Below are positions 45,924 to 57,017 of a stretch of 64,000 nucleotides of DNA, piece after piece. Position 1 is the stretch's first letter, and the number at the start of each line of letters is the position of its first letter. Both the position numbers and the translations under genes were made by a program. A model generated the notes under the pieces. The model searched no databases. It was not told the origin of the DNA and was given only the letters and a program-made list of their open reading frames with translations. Source of the DNA: Silene latifolia (lineage: Eukaryota; Streptophyta; Magnoliopsida; Caryophyllales; Caryophyllaceae); the NCBI RefSeq assembly GCF_048544455.1, contig NC_133530.1:18839748-18903747 (forward strand). Direction: 5' to 3'.

Positions 45924-46068
45924 TATATGATAGGATAGAATATATTTTTTTAAAATCTTAAAAAATATATTTATACAAATCGATCACGGAAATTTTCTAT
46001 TTTCTAAATCTTCTCAAAAAAAAATCCCTCAAAAGAGAAATTTAGAGTACTGCCGGTGCAAACATACA
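45924..46068. promoter_or_regulatory. A6-side half of a split bidirectional promoter
   Basis: Carries the A-family promoter block: aaaatatatttatacaaatc, cggaaattttctattttcta, atcttctc, then A run and tccctcaaa. This is the plus-strand version of the sequence before A2, A3 and A4. Confidence 0.7.
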
Positions 46069-47265
46069 ATGGCTGGCATTGCTTTTGCGGGAAGAGCACT
46101 AAAGCATATTACCCCCTTGACCCGTACAAGCACGACAACTACCGCGAGACGGATCTCGACATTGCCACCGACACCGACACCATGGCTACAGGTACCGAGC
46201 GATTTAACTAATTTACCAGAAAATATGAAGTATGACAATTTCTTCAATATTGTAGACAAGAGACTTATCAAACTTGAAAGATGGAATATATCCATTAGCG
46301 GTCGTTACAAAATATCGGGTGCAAGTCGCGGGTCACTTGCAGTTGTTGAAAATGGAAAGATTTGTTTCAAAGATATCCACTCTGGCGGAGGGAGAGCGCT
46401 CAAACTCGACACATCTAATCATGGTCATCCCTCCTTGATCCGATTTTACACTAAAGTCGGCGATAATGAAACATTTCTTTGTTATCCTCAAAATCCAACC
46501 CCCAAGGACTACCATGATTTTTATGTTCCACGGTCATATGATTACAATTATGAAAGGCCAGATGATTACACTGATGAAAGGCCAGATGATGATGATTACA
46601 CTGTTGAATCGACTTGGATTCGGTACCCTAACCTATTCCACAAGGATGATCCACCTATCGTATATTGTCAAAAGACTAAAACGGTTTATAAGCTTTCCTG
46701 TCATGGTAATGAACACGGTCCATGGGTTGTTGAACTATGGGATATATCTGATAACCGTATAAATGTCACTTCTCGGATTAATGTAGCGCTCGATTCTAGT
46801 TATGAGATTGAGTCCTTTGGGAGGGAGTTGAGGGCGCGGTGTCATCAGTGTAGATACTTGGTGTTGACGGGAGACGAGGGTGGGCGAGGAGATCCGGTTT
46901 TGTACCTTGTTGTAAGGCACCACAATAGGGAGCTAGGCGTTTCTCAGACGCGTGCTGTGGATGTGTTTCGGTTTGATTTGGTCGGTCAAAAGATGATTTA
47001 TACGACAGAGCTTGATGATCACGCGTTTTTCATAGGGCAAGGAAGTGAGTCATTTGCCGTACCAGTTGAGCAATGTGGTCCTGGTGGGTTAAAGCCAGAT
47101 TCGGTTTATATAGCAGATGATTTAAGGGTGTTTGATTTGAAAGACGGATCCATAATACCTATTCTAGATACAGGGGATCTCTCGATGACACCATTTCGGT
47201 CATTATGGATTCCTCCACCAACAAAACAGCAGATTGAAGATGGTAAGAAATGGAACCGGGTATAA
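46069..47265 (+). CDS. DUF295 family protein, subfamily A (copy A6)
   Basis: 398 residues, intronless. Presequence MAGIAFAGRALKHITPLTRT, then ARRISTLPPTPTPWLQVP. It is the most diverged A copy in the N-terminal half (ISGASRGSLAVVENGKICFK instead of the usual CVGSSRGSLAF), but the C-terminal part is typical: YPNLFHKDDPPIVYC, TGDEGGRGDPVLYLVVRHH, LDDHAFFIGQGSESF, VYIADDLRVFDLKDGSI. A tyrosine/aspartate-rich insertion with an internal repeat (YERPDDYTDERPDDDDYT) lies near residues 161-178. It ends KQQIEDGKKWNRV. Head-to-head partner B4 is 2.8 kb away because of the Helitron. It is tail-to-tail with the broken B5. Confidence 0.86.
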   Translation: MAGIAFAGRALKHITPLTRTSTTTTARRISTLPPTPTPWLQVPSDLTNLPENMKYDNFFNIVDKRLIKLERWNISISGRYKISGASRGSLAVVENGKICFKDIHSGGGRALKLDTSNHGHPSLIRFYTKVGDNETFLCYPQNPTPKDYHDFYVPRSYDYNYERPDDYTDERPDDDDYTVESTWIRYPNLFHKDDPPIVYCQKTKTVYKLSCHGNEHGPWVVELWDISDNRINVTSRINVALDSSYEIESFGRELRARCHQCRYLVLTGDEGGRGDPVLYLVVRHHNRELGVSQTRAVDVFRFDLVGQKMIYTTELDDHAFFIGQGSESFAVPVEQCGPGGLKPDSVYIADDLRVFDLKDGSIIPILDTGDLSMTPFRSLWIPPPTKQQIEDGKKWNRV

Positions 47266-48044
47266 CAAAACAGCAGATTTGAAGATTGTAAGTGCTTTCG
47301 CGGGTTAGATAAGTCCAAAATCGACAGCTTTGTCGGTTTATTTTGTTCTAATCTAGGGAGTATCTTTCATTGTTGGTGTTTATTTAGTGCCTTATCAAAG
47401 CGCATCAAAACTCCGAAATTTTCTCCAAAACATCCGTTTTTATTATACTTTTACTCTGTTTTGTTACTGTAATTTTACAAGTTAAACGATGTTGAATATT
47501 CAGTTAGAAGTCAAAGAGTTTAGTTTGGAGTTACCACCTCTAGAAACATGAATAAAAAAACTCAAACTAGCAATAAAGACAGTCACTAATCATGTCGAAT
47601 TTGTCGAATTTTTTATAGCCATGATAACCTGAAGGGAATCGCTCTCAAATGGAGTATAATTCGTCGGAGGTCAGACTAGCTACTTGAGGCAGATGATCAT
47701 CACTATTAATTCATCAGTCACCTTGCAACAGCTAAATCCAACATTAATTGTACTTAGAATACTTGATTGTTTTCATCCGAAACCATGATTATTCAACAAA
47801 GTTACGAGCTACTATTATTAATCGACAGCAAAAATATTTTTCATTTAGCACCATCACACATCTATGGCTAACACAAATAAAACCTCTGTAGAATCAATCT
47901 AAAGGCAGATGCTAAAGGATAAAATCTAAAGGCACGCAATAATAAACGTTTTTATTTTCTTGTGAGAAGTATTTTAATCAAACGTAAACAACCACTTGAA
48001 TTGGAGGGAGTAAATATATTATATGCCTTAAAAATTGAAAAACA
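47266..48044. other. Spacer between the convergent genes A6 and B5
   Basis: Begins with a partial duplication of the A6 gene end (acaaaacagcagatt...gaaga at 47221 and again at 47265). The rest is 3' flank DNA related to 38150-38350. No gene. Confidence 0.5.
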
Positions 48045-48071
48045 TCAAACATAAGAATAGGGAGGAGCAAC

Positions 48072-49629
48072 TGTTGAGTTTATGGATTCAAGTACCTAAG
48101 AGGGGGAGGGGGTGAATTAGGTACTCTTTTTAAAAATTTTAACTTCAACTTTATTGGATTAAAGTGAGTTAAGTGAACAAAAGAGATTAGAGGATACTTT
48201 GAATAATATTGAAAGATTGAACAAGTATCACGATGAATGTTTGCTGAAGTATGAAAGCAACAATCGTTCTGACTGTATCTATTTGTCTCAGTTTGTGGAA
48301 TATGACTGCAGACCAAATGCGACAGTATGATGAACTGTTACTTCTAAGGTTAAGCGAAACAAAACAAACAAACAAAGTAAAAAGGCAGCGGAAATAAAAT
48401 AAGCACTTGAACACGAGATTTTTGAATTGGTTCGGCAAGAAACTCAAGTGCCTACATCCAATCTACTTTTTATTACTTTCCTTTAGTGATCTACTCCGAA
48501 AACTAAAAGACCCTTGTAATAAAAGACGCCAACCTACTCCGGTTGCAAAGCTAGTACAAGAACTACTCCGTTCTCATGACAAGCTAACTCGCAATCTACT
48601 CCGATTGCCAAGAGTTAAAGAACTACTCCGTTCTAGAACTCAACAACTCACAACCTACTCCGGTTGTCAAGAGTTAAAGACTACTCCGTCCTAAACTCTA
48701 CTAACACACTTAGAATGTTATAGGATCAAGTTTCCACTAACACATTCTTAACAAAGAATAGAGGTGGACAACTTTTACAAGATCAACAATTCTTAAGCAA
48801 GAGAGTTTAGTATAGAAAAGCAACAGTAGCCACGACTGTAACAACTGAAGACACCTGAAGACTTTTAAAGGATTTTGCAAACAAACACGATTTTTAAGCT
48901 TTAAAAATAATTTGCAAAGTTGGAAGAATTAATTCAGAAAAGTCTTGAGAATTTATGGAGAGGATGCACGGTTTATATAGAGGAGGTGAGTGAAGGGGTT
49001 GCTAGGGTTTTGAAGGGTCAAAGACCTCACATGTGAAGGGCAATAGCAACCACCCAAAACTTGCACCAAAAAGGCCTCTTTTGCAAAGGTAAGAATAGAG
49101 AAAGATGGTTTGAAATATATCCTTAAAAGCTCTTGCAAATTCAGAAAACAAAGAGAGAAAAGACAAGTCACATGATGACAAGTTGACACTAAAATGGCAA
49201 AAAGCATTCTTTGTTTTCTTAAAGGACCAAAGGGTTGAATTTGCATAAAGAGGAAACATTTTGAAATAATTCAAACCACTCTTTAATGAATATCATCTCC
49301 TTAATAAAAATCTGATTTTTTATCTTTGAAAATAAAAGTCACGTGAAAGCTTTTGAAAGATAAAAGGGACTTCAAGTTTCTCGAGTTGTGGCATAATCCA
49401 AACAGCTGTTTACTTGTAAAAGCAACGATGCCCTGTGACTGTTTCTATTACTCTAATATACTCTACTTTCTCACTTGTACATTAGATGACACATGACTTA
49501 TTACAATGGGATTAATAACAACTTCAACACTTCTTAATCCAAGCTTGATATGATCATATATCCTGAAAAGGTAAACTAAGATGACACAAATCAAATGGGC
49601 ATGTTATCATCAACATAAGGAACCCAACA
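48072..49629 (-). repeat. 3' LTR of the Copia element
   Basis: Starts tgttgagtttatggattc and ends aaggaacccaaca on the plus strand. Nearly identical to the other LTR apart from a few clustered blocks (48210-48385, 48825-48850, 49425-49440). Contains several tactcc(g) words between 48490 and 48690. Confidence 0.93.
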
Positions 49630-49642
49630 AATTCCCCCTTTG
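49630..49642 (-). promoter_or_regulatory. Polypurine tract
   Basis: On the minus strand caaagggggaatt lies directly before the 3' LTR, the expected place for plus-strand DNA priming. Confidence 0.75.
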
Positions 49643-50586
49643 ATGATGACAAGCCCCAAACGAATGTATAAGCAATGTAAACACCTTAATTCAAGATTTT
49701 AAGATAGCAAGATCAAATGATAGAGAAGGGACAATATTACCTTACCTAAGGCAAAAGCTAGAATCAAACTACTATGACAATTTTACATTGCCCCAAAACA
49801 AGAATCAAGCTAAGAAGGTTAGGCAAGACATTAGTTTAATCAATAAGCAAGGAGATTTAAAGCATGAGTTTACCTTTTCCCCCTCTTGACATCATCAAAC
49901 GGATAGGGATGTCAAAAGCATTAGAGTGCAGATATTTCACAAGAAAACACAAAAGGACACAAGTAATTGTAACAAGGTAACAAGGTCAACATAAACAAAG
50001 ATTAAACATAAGTTAATCAAAGTTCAACATGGCTAAAGATAGTTTAAAGTACACCACCAAGCATCAAAATAACAAGTAAAGAAAATAGTCTTAGATGGGC
50101 ACAAACAAGGTGGGACAAAAGATGTAAGGCAAAAGACAAGTTTGATTATGGGCAAATTTAGGGTGCGGAAGTTTGGTCATCATTTTTGAGGATAATGAAG
50201 AGGATTGGGAAAGGTTGAGGTTTGACAATGAAGGGCCGAGTCACAGTCATCTCAACTGTTGCATTGGATTTTGTTATATTGAAACCACCGAGGTATGCAT
50301 CGATTCAACTTCTCAACATATGATGAAAGAGCATAAACTTCTCATATTTTCCTTAGTACACGACATGTGATGGGGGAACATCAACTTCTTATATGTTGCT
50401 CTCATTTCATGAAAATTCTTGACAAATTTGATCTTGACCTTTGAGCATAGCAACAGTGGCATACACTGTGACTTCCTTTCTATTTCTTCCAAATTTTCTA
50501 TTTACTTCTTTTCTCAAGACCCTCAATTGCATCTATCTTGTTTCCAATAAGTACAATCACTTTGACATTTCGCATATTGCCTTCCC

Positions 50587-50632
<46 letters not shown>

Positions 50633-51318
50633 ACTTCAATTTTCAATTTCATCTATCTCCGTTTTTCTAACCAACTTCCCGATCATCTCTTGATGCACAT
50701 GTAGAACATGTAGTTGTTTGGTTCTTTGTTTCACATAGACCTTTGCGACGATGAAGTAGCTTTCTCCTTTCTTTTGTTAGCTTTCTTTTGGAATCGGATC
50801 TAACTCGTAGACTTAGTCGGATCCTCATTCAAATCAATTGGAGTTTCTTCAATTTCATCGATATTCACAGTCACGGTCTCGGTGGAGGAGCTTGGGACAG
50901 TGGTGAGAGGTCATTTTCACGGGTTTGATGGGTATAGGGGTATTGAATGACGTCTTGACCATGGTGGGTTAAAGGGTAGGTTAAATGGAGGGATTTGGGA
51001 GATGAGGGGATAAGTGGGTTGTGAGATTTCGGTGGGTTGAGGGAGTTTGGACGGTGGGTTGTAGGTAGGAAGTGGCCCAATAAATGTGGTAAGTGAGGTA
51101 GTTGGCCCAATCTTGAACATATTTAATTACTCGAAATAAAAACGCAAGGTAGCATATAATAAACGTAAATTTAGATATGAGGTTGAGTGATTACCGACTC
51201 ACAAATACGGTGTCAATTTTTGGTCTAAACATGATGTCAATGCACTTAGAACACTTAATAACATATATCCAATTTTAATTTAATCAATTAAGGAATTTTG
51301 TAAAACTTACACTAAAAA
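49643..51318 (-). other. Copia 3' region with possible third-ORF relic and 40-base T run
   Basis: Downstream of RNase H in the element's direction. The minus strand has a Pro-rich stretch (51110-50871, ending LSPLSQAPPPRP) and an acidic then basic stretch in another frame (NIDEIEETPIDLNEDPTKS, IRFQKKANKRKEKATSSS; about 50870-50730). SIRE elements often have an extra ORF here, so this may be its remains; the evidence is weak. A pure T40 run sits at 50588-50627. The remainder (49643-50160) shows no gene. Confidence 0.35.
50588..50627. repeat. Poly-T tract of 40 bases
   Basis: Uninterrupted homopolymer inside the Copia element. Read on the minus strand it is a poly-A, so it could mark the tail of a retroposed insertion. 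The word taaccaacttc occurs just beyond it and again about 40 bp later, but no matching duplication on the other side was found. Confidence 0.7.
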
Positions 51319-52799
51319 TCACGAGCTATTAATTAACCCAATTTCTAGCCTAAATTTCTCAAAATGTTCTCTTGCAAGTGGCTTAGTGAAAATATCGGCA
51401 ATTTGATTTTCGGTTTTGCAAAAGATAAGTTTAATATGTCCTTTTTCTACATGATCACGAATAAAATGGTGACGAATATCAATATGTTTGGTTTTAGAGT
51501 GTTGAATAGGATTTTTGGAGATATTTATTGCACTCGTATTATCACACATTAAAGGAATGGAGTCAAAAATAATACCAAAATCCAAGAGTTGTTGTTTTAC
51601 CCAAAGGAGTTGAGAACAACAATGTGCCGCACTAACGTACTCACTTTCGGCCGTAGAAAGAGCTACCGTGTTTTGTTTCTTTGAGGCCCAAGAAGTCAAG
51701 CTAGGATCCAAGAACGTTGCAATTCCGGAGGTACTCTTTCTATCCACCGTGCACCCCGCATAGTCCGCATCCGAAAAGCCTATAAGATCAAAAGGACAAT
51801 GTAAAGGGTACCATAGGTAAAGATTTTGTGTCCCAATCAAATACCGAAGAATTCGTTTAACGGCTTTGAAATGTGATTCTTTCGGATTTGCTTGGAACCT
51901 AGCACATAAACAAACACTAAAGAGAATGTCGGGACGACTTGCGGTCAAGTAAAGAAGTGAGCCTATCATACCTCTATACACCTTATCACTAACATTCTTA
52001 CCGAGTTCATCTTTGTCCAATTTGGACCCGGCTACCATAGGTGTATCATGAGGCTTACCATTAGTCATCCCAAATTTCTTAAGCATTTCCTTAATATACT
52101 TTTGTTGATGGATCATGATTCCATCCTTTGATTGCTTAATTTGGAGCCCAAGGAAGAATCCTAGCTCACCCATCATGCTCATTTCAAACTCCGATTTCAT
52201 TAGTTCCGAAAAATATAAGTAAAGGAGTTCATTTGTTGCACCAAATATAATGTCATCAACATATACTTGTACAACCAACAGTTCACTGGACTGTTGCTTC
52301 AAGAACAATGTTTTGTCAACGGAGCCTCTTTTAAAACCATTTTCAATAAGAAATTTAGACAATCTATCATACCAGCATCTTGGTGCTTGTTTTAAACCAT
52401 AAAGAGCTTTGTCTAATTTGAAAACATGGTTAGGCAAGTCATTGTTCTCAAAGCCCGGTGGTTGCTCTACAAAGACATCTTCTTCCAAATATCCATTTAA
52501 GAAAGCGGTTTTGACATCCATTTGGAAGAGTTTAATGCCTTTGTGAGCCGCAAAAGCTATAAGCAATCGTATGGCCTCAAGTCTAGCTACCGGTGCATAG
52601 GTTTCATCGTAATCAATACCCTCTTGTTGGTTATATTGTTCCTTACAATTTCTCCCGAGTCATCAAGCTTGTTGCGAAAGACCCACCTAGTACCAATGAC
52701 GGTACGATTAGGCGGTCTAGGGACTAAGTGCCATACCTCGTTTCTTTTGAATTGATTGAGCTCTTCTTGCATAGCAAGCAACCAATCTGCATCAGTCAA
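51319..52799 (-). pseudogene. Copia reverse transcriptase and RNase H
   Basis: 52799-52587 opens the reverse transcriptase (DADWLLAMQEELNQFKRNEV, GTRWVFRNK). The conserved segment that should follow VRNK is missing, apparently a deletion of roughly 20-25 bp near 52640, and the frame shifts. 52566-51319 (415 residues) is then open: KLFQMDVKTAFLNG, GLKQAPRCWYDRL, the catalytic YVDDIIFGAT, and RNase H (DADYAGCTVDRKSTSG, LSTAESEYVSAAHC, CDNTSAINISKNP, KTKHIDIRHHFIRD, IADIFTKPL). Confidence 0.9.
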
Positions 52800-54588
52800 G
52801 GCGACTGTTACATTTGAAGGTTCAATTTGAGATAGGAAGGCATTGTGGGCACAATACTCATTGAGATGAGCGAGATTGTTGACGGATGATCTTGTTCGAA
52901 TTCCCGAGTTGAGATCACTTGTGAGATTAGTGAGTGGATGAGAGCTTTGATGTTTCCACTTCTTTGGTACAATGGTTTCTTGTTCCCCCTCAGCAAAGAT
53001 CGATCCATGTGATTGTTTACTATTGGCCTGGAAGGTTCTTCATCCTCACTGTTTTGGTTTTCTTGATTCGGAGGTAGAAGCACGATCGTTAGGTCTGTTG
53101 CTTCAGAGAAGAAACAGTAGCAGAGTTGCTACGTGTTCCCCCTGAGTTGTTGATCTCTTTTGAAGGTGACGGTCTCGTATCATTTTGTCGATCAAAGCCG
53201 GGAACTTCTTCATCCTTGAATACAAAGTCCTTTCGAACAAGACCAATCTCAAACTCATCATCCTCATTCTCATCATCATCATCCATGTTTTGTACCTGTC
53301 CAAGCACACTAGATTCATCAAAAATGACATGGATGCTTTCTTCAATTAACAAGGTTCGTTTATTGTAAACTTTATAGGCCTTGCTATGATCGGAGTACCC
53401 AATAAATACTCCTTCATCACTACGTGGATCGAACTTACCCAAATTGTTTTTACCATTGTTGTGAACAAAACATTTGCTTCCAAAACATCTAAAATATGAA
53501 ATGTTGGGTTTTCTTCCACGTAGCGACTCATAGGGAGTTTTATTCAATATACTCCTTATCATGACACGATTATGAATGTAGCAAGCGGTATTTACCGCTT
53601 CGGCCCAAAAATTCTTAGGCAACTTACTAGATAATAACATTGTTCTAGCCATTCCTTCAAGGGTTCTATTCATCCTTTCAACCACACCATTTTGTTGTGG
53701 GGTTCTAGGAGCCGAGAAGTTATGGTCTACACCATTGTCATCACAATAAGCACCAAATGATGAGTTTTCGAATTCGGTTCCGTGATCGGTTCTCATGGAA
53801 ACAAGTTTTAAACCAAGTTTATTTTGAATTTTTCTTAACCAAATTAGAAACTCATCAAATGTCTCATCCTTAGAGCTTAGGAAGAGTGCCCAAACGAACC
53901 TAGAGTAATCATCAACAATGACACACACATAATGACTACCACCTCTACTTCTAGTTCTCATTGGTCCACATAAGTCGATATGTAAAAGTTGCAAAGGTTG
54001 AGATGTACTCATAATTCTTTTGGATTTAAAGGAACTTTTAACATGTTTACCTCTAGCACATTCATCACATACTTTATCAAAATCAAATTTTATATTAGGA
54101 ATGCCTTCAACTAGGTCAAGTCTTTTAAGGGTATTAAGAGTTTTTGTACTAACATGACCAAACCTTTTATGCCATAACCAAGGATCATTGTTCATTACAC
54201 TCATGCAAGACATGGTGTGACCGGATAGAGAGTTCAAATTAGTTAAGTACACATCTTTGACACGTCTTCCTTTGAGTATTAGTTCATTAGTAGTGGCATC
54301 AAAAATTCGACACATATTGGCACGAAATTCAACAATATTACCCTTATCACAAAGTTGAGAAATGCTAAGAAGATTATGTTTCAAACCTTTGACAAGCCGC
54401 ACATTGTCGACACAAAGTAAGGATGACTTACCAACTTTTCCAATACCAATTACTTCACCTTTCTTGTTGTCACCAAACCTTACCGTGCCACCATCATATG
54501 CTTTAAGTGAGAGGAATTGGCTTCTATCACCCGTCATGTGACGAGAGCATCCACTATCCAAGTACCAATTGCGGCCGCCTCTCACCAA
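52800..54588 (-). pseudogene. Copia protease and integrase
   Basis: 54588-53089 (499 residues) is one open frame: protease motif WYLDSGCSRHMTGD, GAG-pre-integrase zinc finger (WHKRFGHVS ... CDECARGKH), integrase core with the three acidic positions in HIDLCGPM, RTDHGTEF and QNGVVERMNRT, then the C-terminal SDEGVFIGYSDHSKAYKVYN. The frame breaks near 53090 and again near 53000 before the linker to reverse transcriptase (GIRTRSS ... FLSQIEPSNVTVA). Confidence 0.9.
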
Positions 54589-56954
54589 GCCCTACACAAG
54601 ATTAGACTTTGAGTTTAGGAACCCAAACAAACTTGGGTCCCCTTTTGTGATCAACATATCTTATGGTGTCTTTCCTAATCCATACTTGCTTAATTATTTT
54701 GGTGTTCTTGTTAATGTCATGAAATCTTTTTTCACAAGTGTTGAGGACATGACCATTCTTACCACAATAATTGCAAATAATGTATTCGGGAAGACCAACA
54801 TACTTTCTCCTTCTAAAATCAGTTTTAGGCTTCTGGATGCAATGATCTGTCTGACTGTTCCATTTGAACCCCAAACCAGCATTTTTGTTACATCTCTCGG
54901 TTTGATTTGTGAGGAAGTTTAACACGGTTTGACTTCCTTCCCATTTTTCAGTGATATTCTTATCACTAACAAGTTCATTGGTCAAGTCATTGACACGTGA
55001 GAGGAGATGCAAATTCTTTTCTTTTTTCTCTCTTGAGTTCATCATTGTTAACACTTTCAATAGACAACCTTTTCTCAACTATGAAGTCATGGGTGTGATT
55101 GTTGAGTTTAGACACGAGATACATGATTCGTTCTTTGGACTCTTCATATTTAGACGTCATCTCATCAAGACGTTTGTTTAGATCAACGAATTCATCGGAT
55201 CTATGATGAGGAGAAGATCTAGAAGTGCTACATTCGGGCATACCTTTTTGAAGAAAAGTAAGCCTATCATGAAGGACTTCTATTTCATTCTTGAGACAAA
55301 CAACCTCACCTTTTAGACAAGTGTTTTCATTTTCCAAACATTTAATCTTTTCATTTGACTTGTCTAAATCTTGGTCAAAGCAACAGTCTGGACATAATTG
55401 TTTCTTTTAGGTCTACAATCTCAACCACAAGGTCATCCAATTCATCTTTGAGAGCATCTTTGTCCTTCAAAAGGTCATCACGTTCCTTGGTTAGCAAGGA
55501 AACTTGCATCACCAAAGTGGTGTTGACATTTTCAAGGTCAGAGACATCCGTGGATGTCGACCTAAGACGCTCTAGTTCTTTAGTCAAATGTTTGTTTAAC
55601 TTGTTGACTCTTTTAACTTCATTATATGCCTCAGAGGTGACAGTGACACTGTCTGTTGCTTTTAGTTCATTTTTAAGGTTAAAGTTTTCTTGAGCAATTT
55701 CTTCAATTTCGTCTTGCATGACATCAAGCTTATCATTTTGTGAACGACACTTATCAAAGAGTTTGTCAAGAAGCTTACATACCTTTTCTTTGGAGTAAGA
55801 TCTAACCTTGGCTTTTAGATGTTTTACCTCATTGTCGGAGTCCGAGTCGGAATCATCGGGGTGAGCCATGAGACATCTAAGATGTTCAATTTTGGAAGTT
55901 TTTGAGACTTTGTCCTTGAGATGACTTGTAAGACACATTTTAGACTCTAGTTGCTCCTCGATGAGTTCCTCATCTTCCTCGGAGTCGGACATTCCCCAAA
56001 TTACGGTCATGACTCTATGTTTGTAGTCCCTTTTAACTTTATCTCGTTTTTCCTTTGATTCGATTTCATCCCACTTGGGACATTCTTTAACTTGGTGAGT
56101 TTTATCACCACACTTAAAGCATCCCACGGTGGAACTAGGTCGTTTCCTAGGAAAACGTTTTTTCGAGTAATTATTATTGAACTTTCTATTTTCTAGATCA
56201 TTGACCAACCCAACTAGATTCCTTGAGAACATAGCAAACTCGTCTTCCTCCTCGTCTTCTCCATCGCTTGGAGAGGACGTGAGAGCGAGACTCCTTCCCT
56301 TTGAAGACTCACTAGAATGCTTATCGAGATTGAACTCGTGAGCCATTAGTGATCCCATTAGTTCATGAGGAGATAGGGTTGACAAATCTTTGGCTTCCTC
56401 TATAGCGGTAACTTTGGGTTGCCACTTAGAGGTTAGACTACGAAGGATTTTTCGAATGATGTCCTCGGACTCAAAATTCCTTCCTAGACTTTTAAGCTCA
56501 TTAATAATACAAGAAAAACGTGAAGAGAAACTATTTATGGACTCGTCCTTTGACATTCTAAACATCTCATATTGTTGCATGAGAAGGTCAATACGGTGTT
56601 TTCTTACTTGGGACGTCCCTTCATGGGCAAGTACAAGGGAATCCCAAATAGATTTTGCCGTAGGACATCCAGAGATTCGACTAACTTCCCCTCACCAACA
56701 CAACGTTGAAGAATCGACATTGCTTTGGAGTTCTTTTCGGCAAGTTTGAAATCATTTTCATTGTAATTTCTTTCCTCTTTAGTTTTGGTGAAACCGGTTA
56801 GCATATCGGTTTCCTCAATAACAAGAGGTCCATTTTGGATGATGTTCCAACATTGATAATCGATACTTTTGATGTAATGTTCCATTTTGAGTTTCCACCA
56901 TCCAAAATTCGAACCGGTAAAGACCGGGATCTTGGAGTGTTTCTCGGAATCCAT
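54589..56954 (-). pseudogene. Copia gag with coiled coil and zinc knuckles
   Basis: Starts MDSEKHSKIPVFTGSNFGWW (56954), a UBN2/DUF4219-type gag opening. A frameshift near 56650 separates it from 56580-55375, which has SFSSRFSCIINELKSLG and the knuckle CFKCGDKTHQVKEC (CX2CX4HX4C). A long Lys/Glu/Leu/Asp-rich coiled-coil region follows. Breaks near 55380 and 55020 lead to the last part, with a second knuckle CNYCGKNGHVLNTC. At the junction with the protease a one-base shift and an in-frame TAG (near 54593) intervene. Confidence 0.85.
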
Positions 56955-57003
56955 TACCCACGAATCAAACTCTAAGGCGGTTAGCCTCGATCAAAAAGCA
57001 CGA

Positions 57004-57015
57004 GGCTCGATACCA
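57004..57015 (-). promoter_or_regulatory. Primer-binding site
   Basis: Minus strand TGGTATCGAGCC, two bases from the 5' LTR end. Resembles the initiator-Met tRNA primer site of plant Copia elements (TGGTATCAGAGC) with one base missing. Confidence 0.8.
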
Positions 57016-57017
57016 AT

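Noticed and set aside
48490..48690. CRISPR-like array from recurring tactccg words
   Set aside because: Spacing is irregular, the words are 6-8 bp and it lies in a plant LTR.
48953..49274. Short frames in the Copia LTR, duplicated at 57903-58224
   Set aside because: They are the same LTR sequence twice; the translation has no recognisable domain, and LTRs rarely encode proteins.
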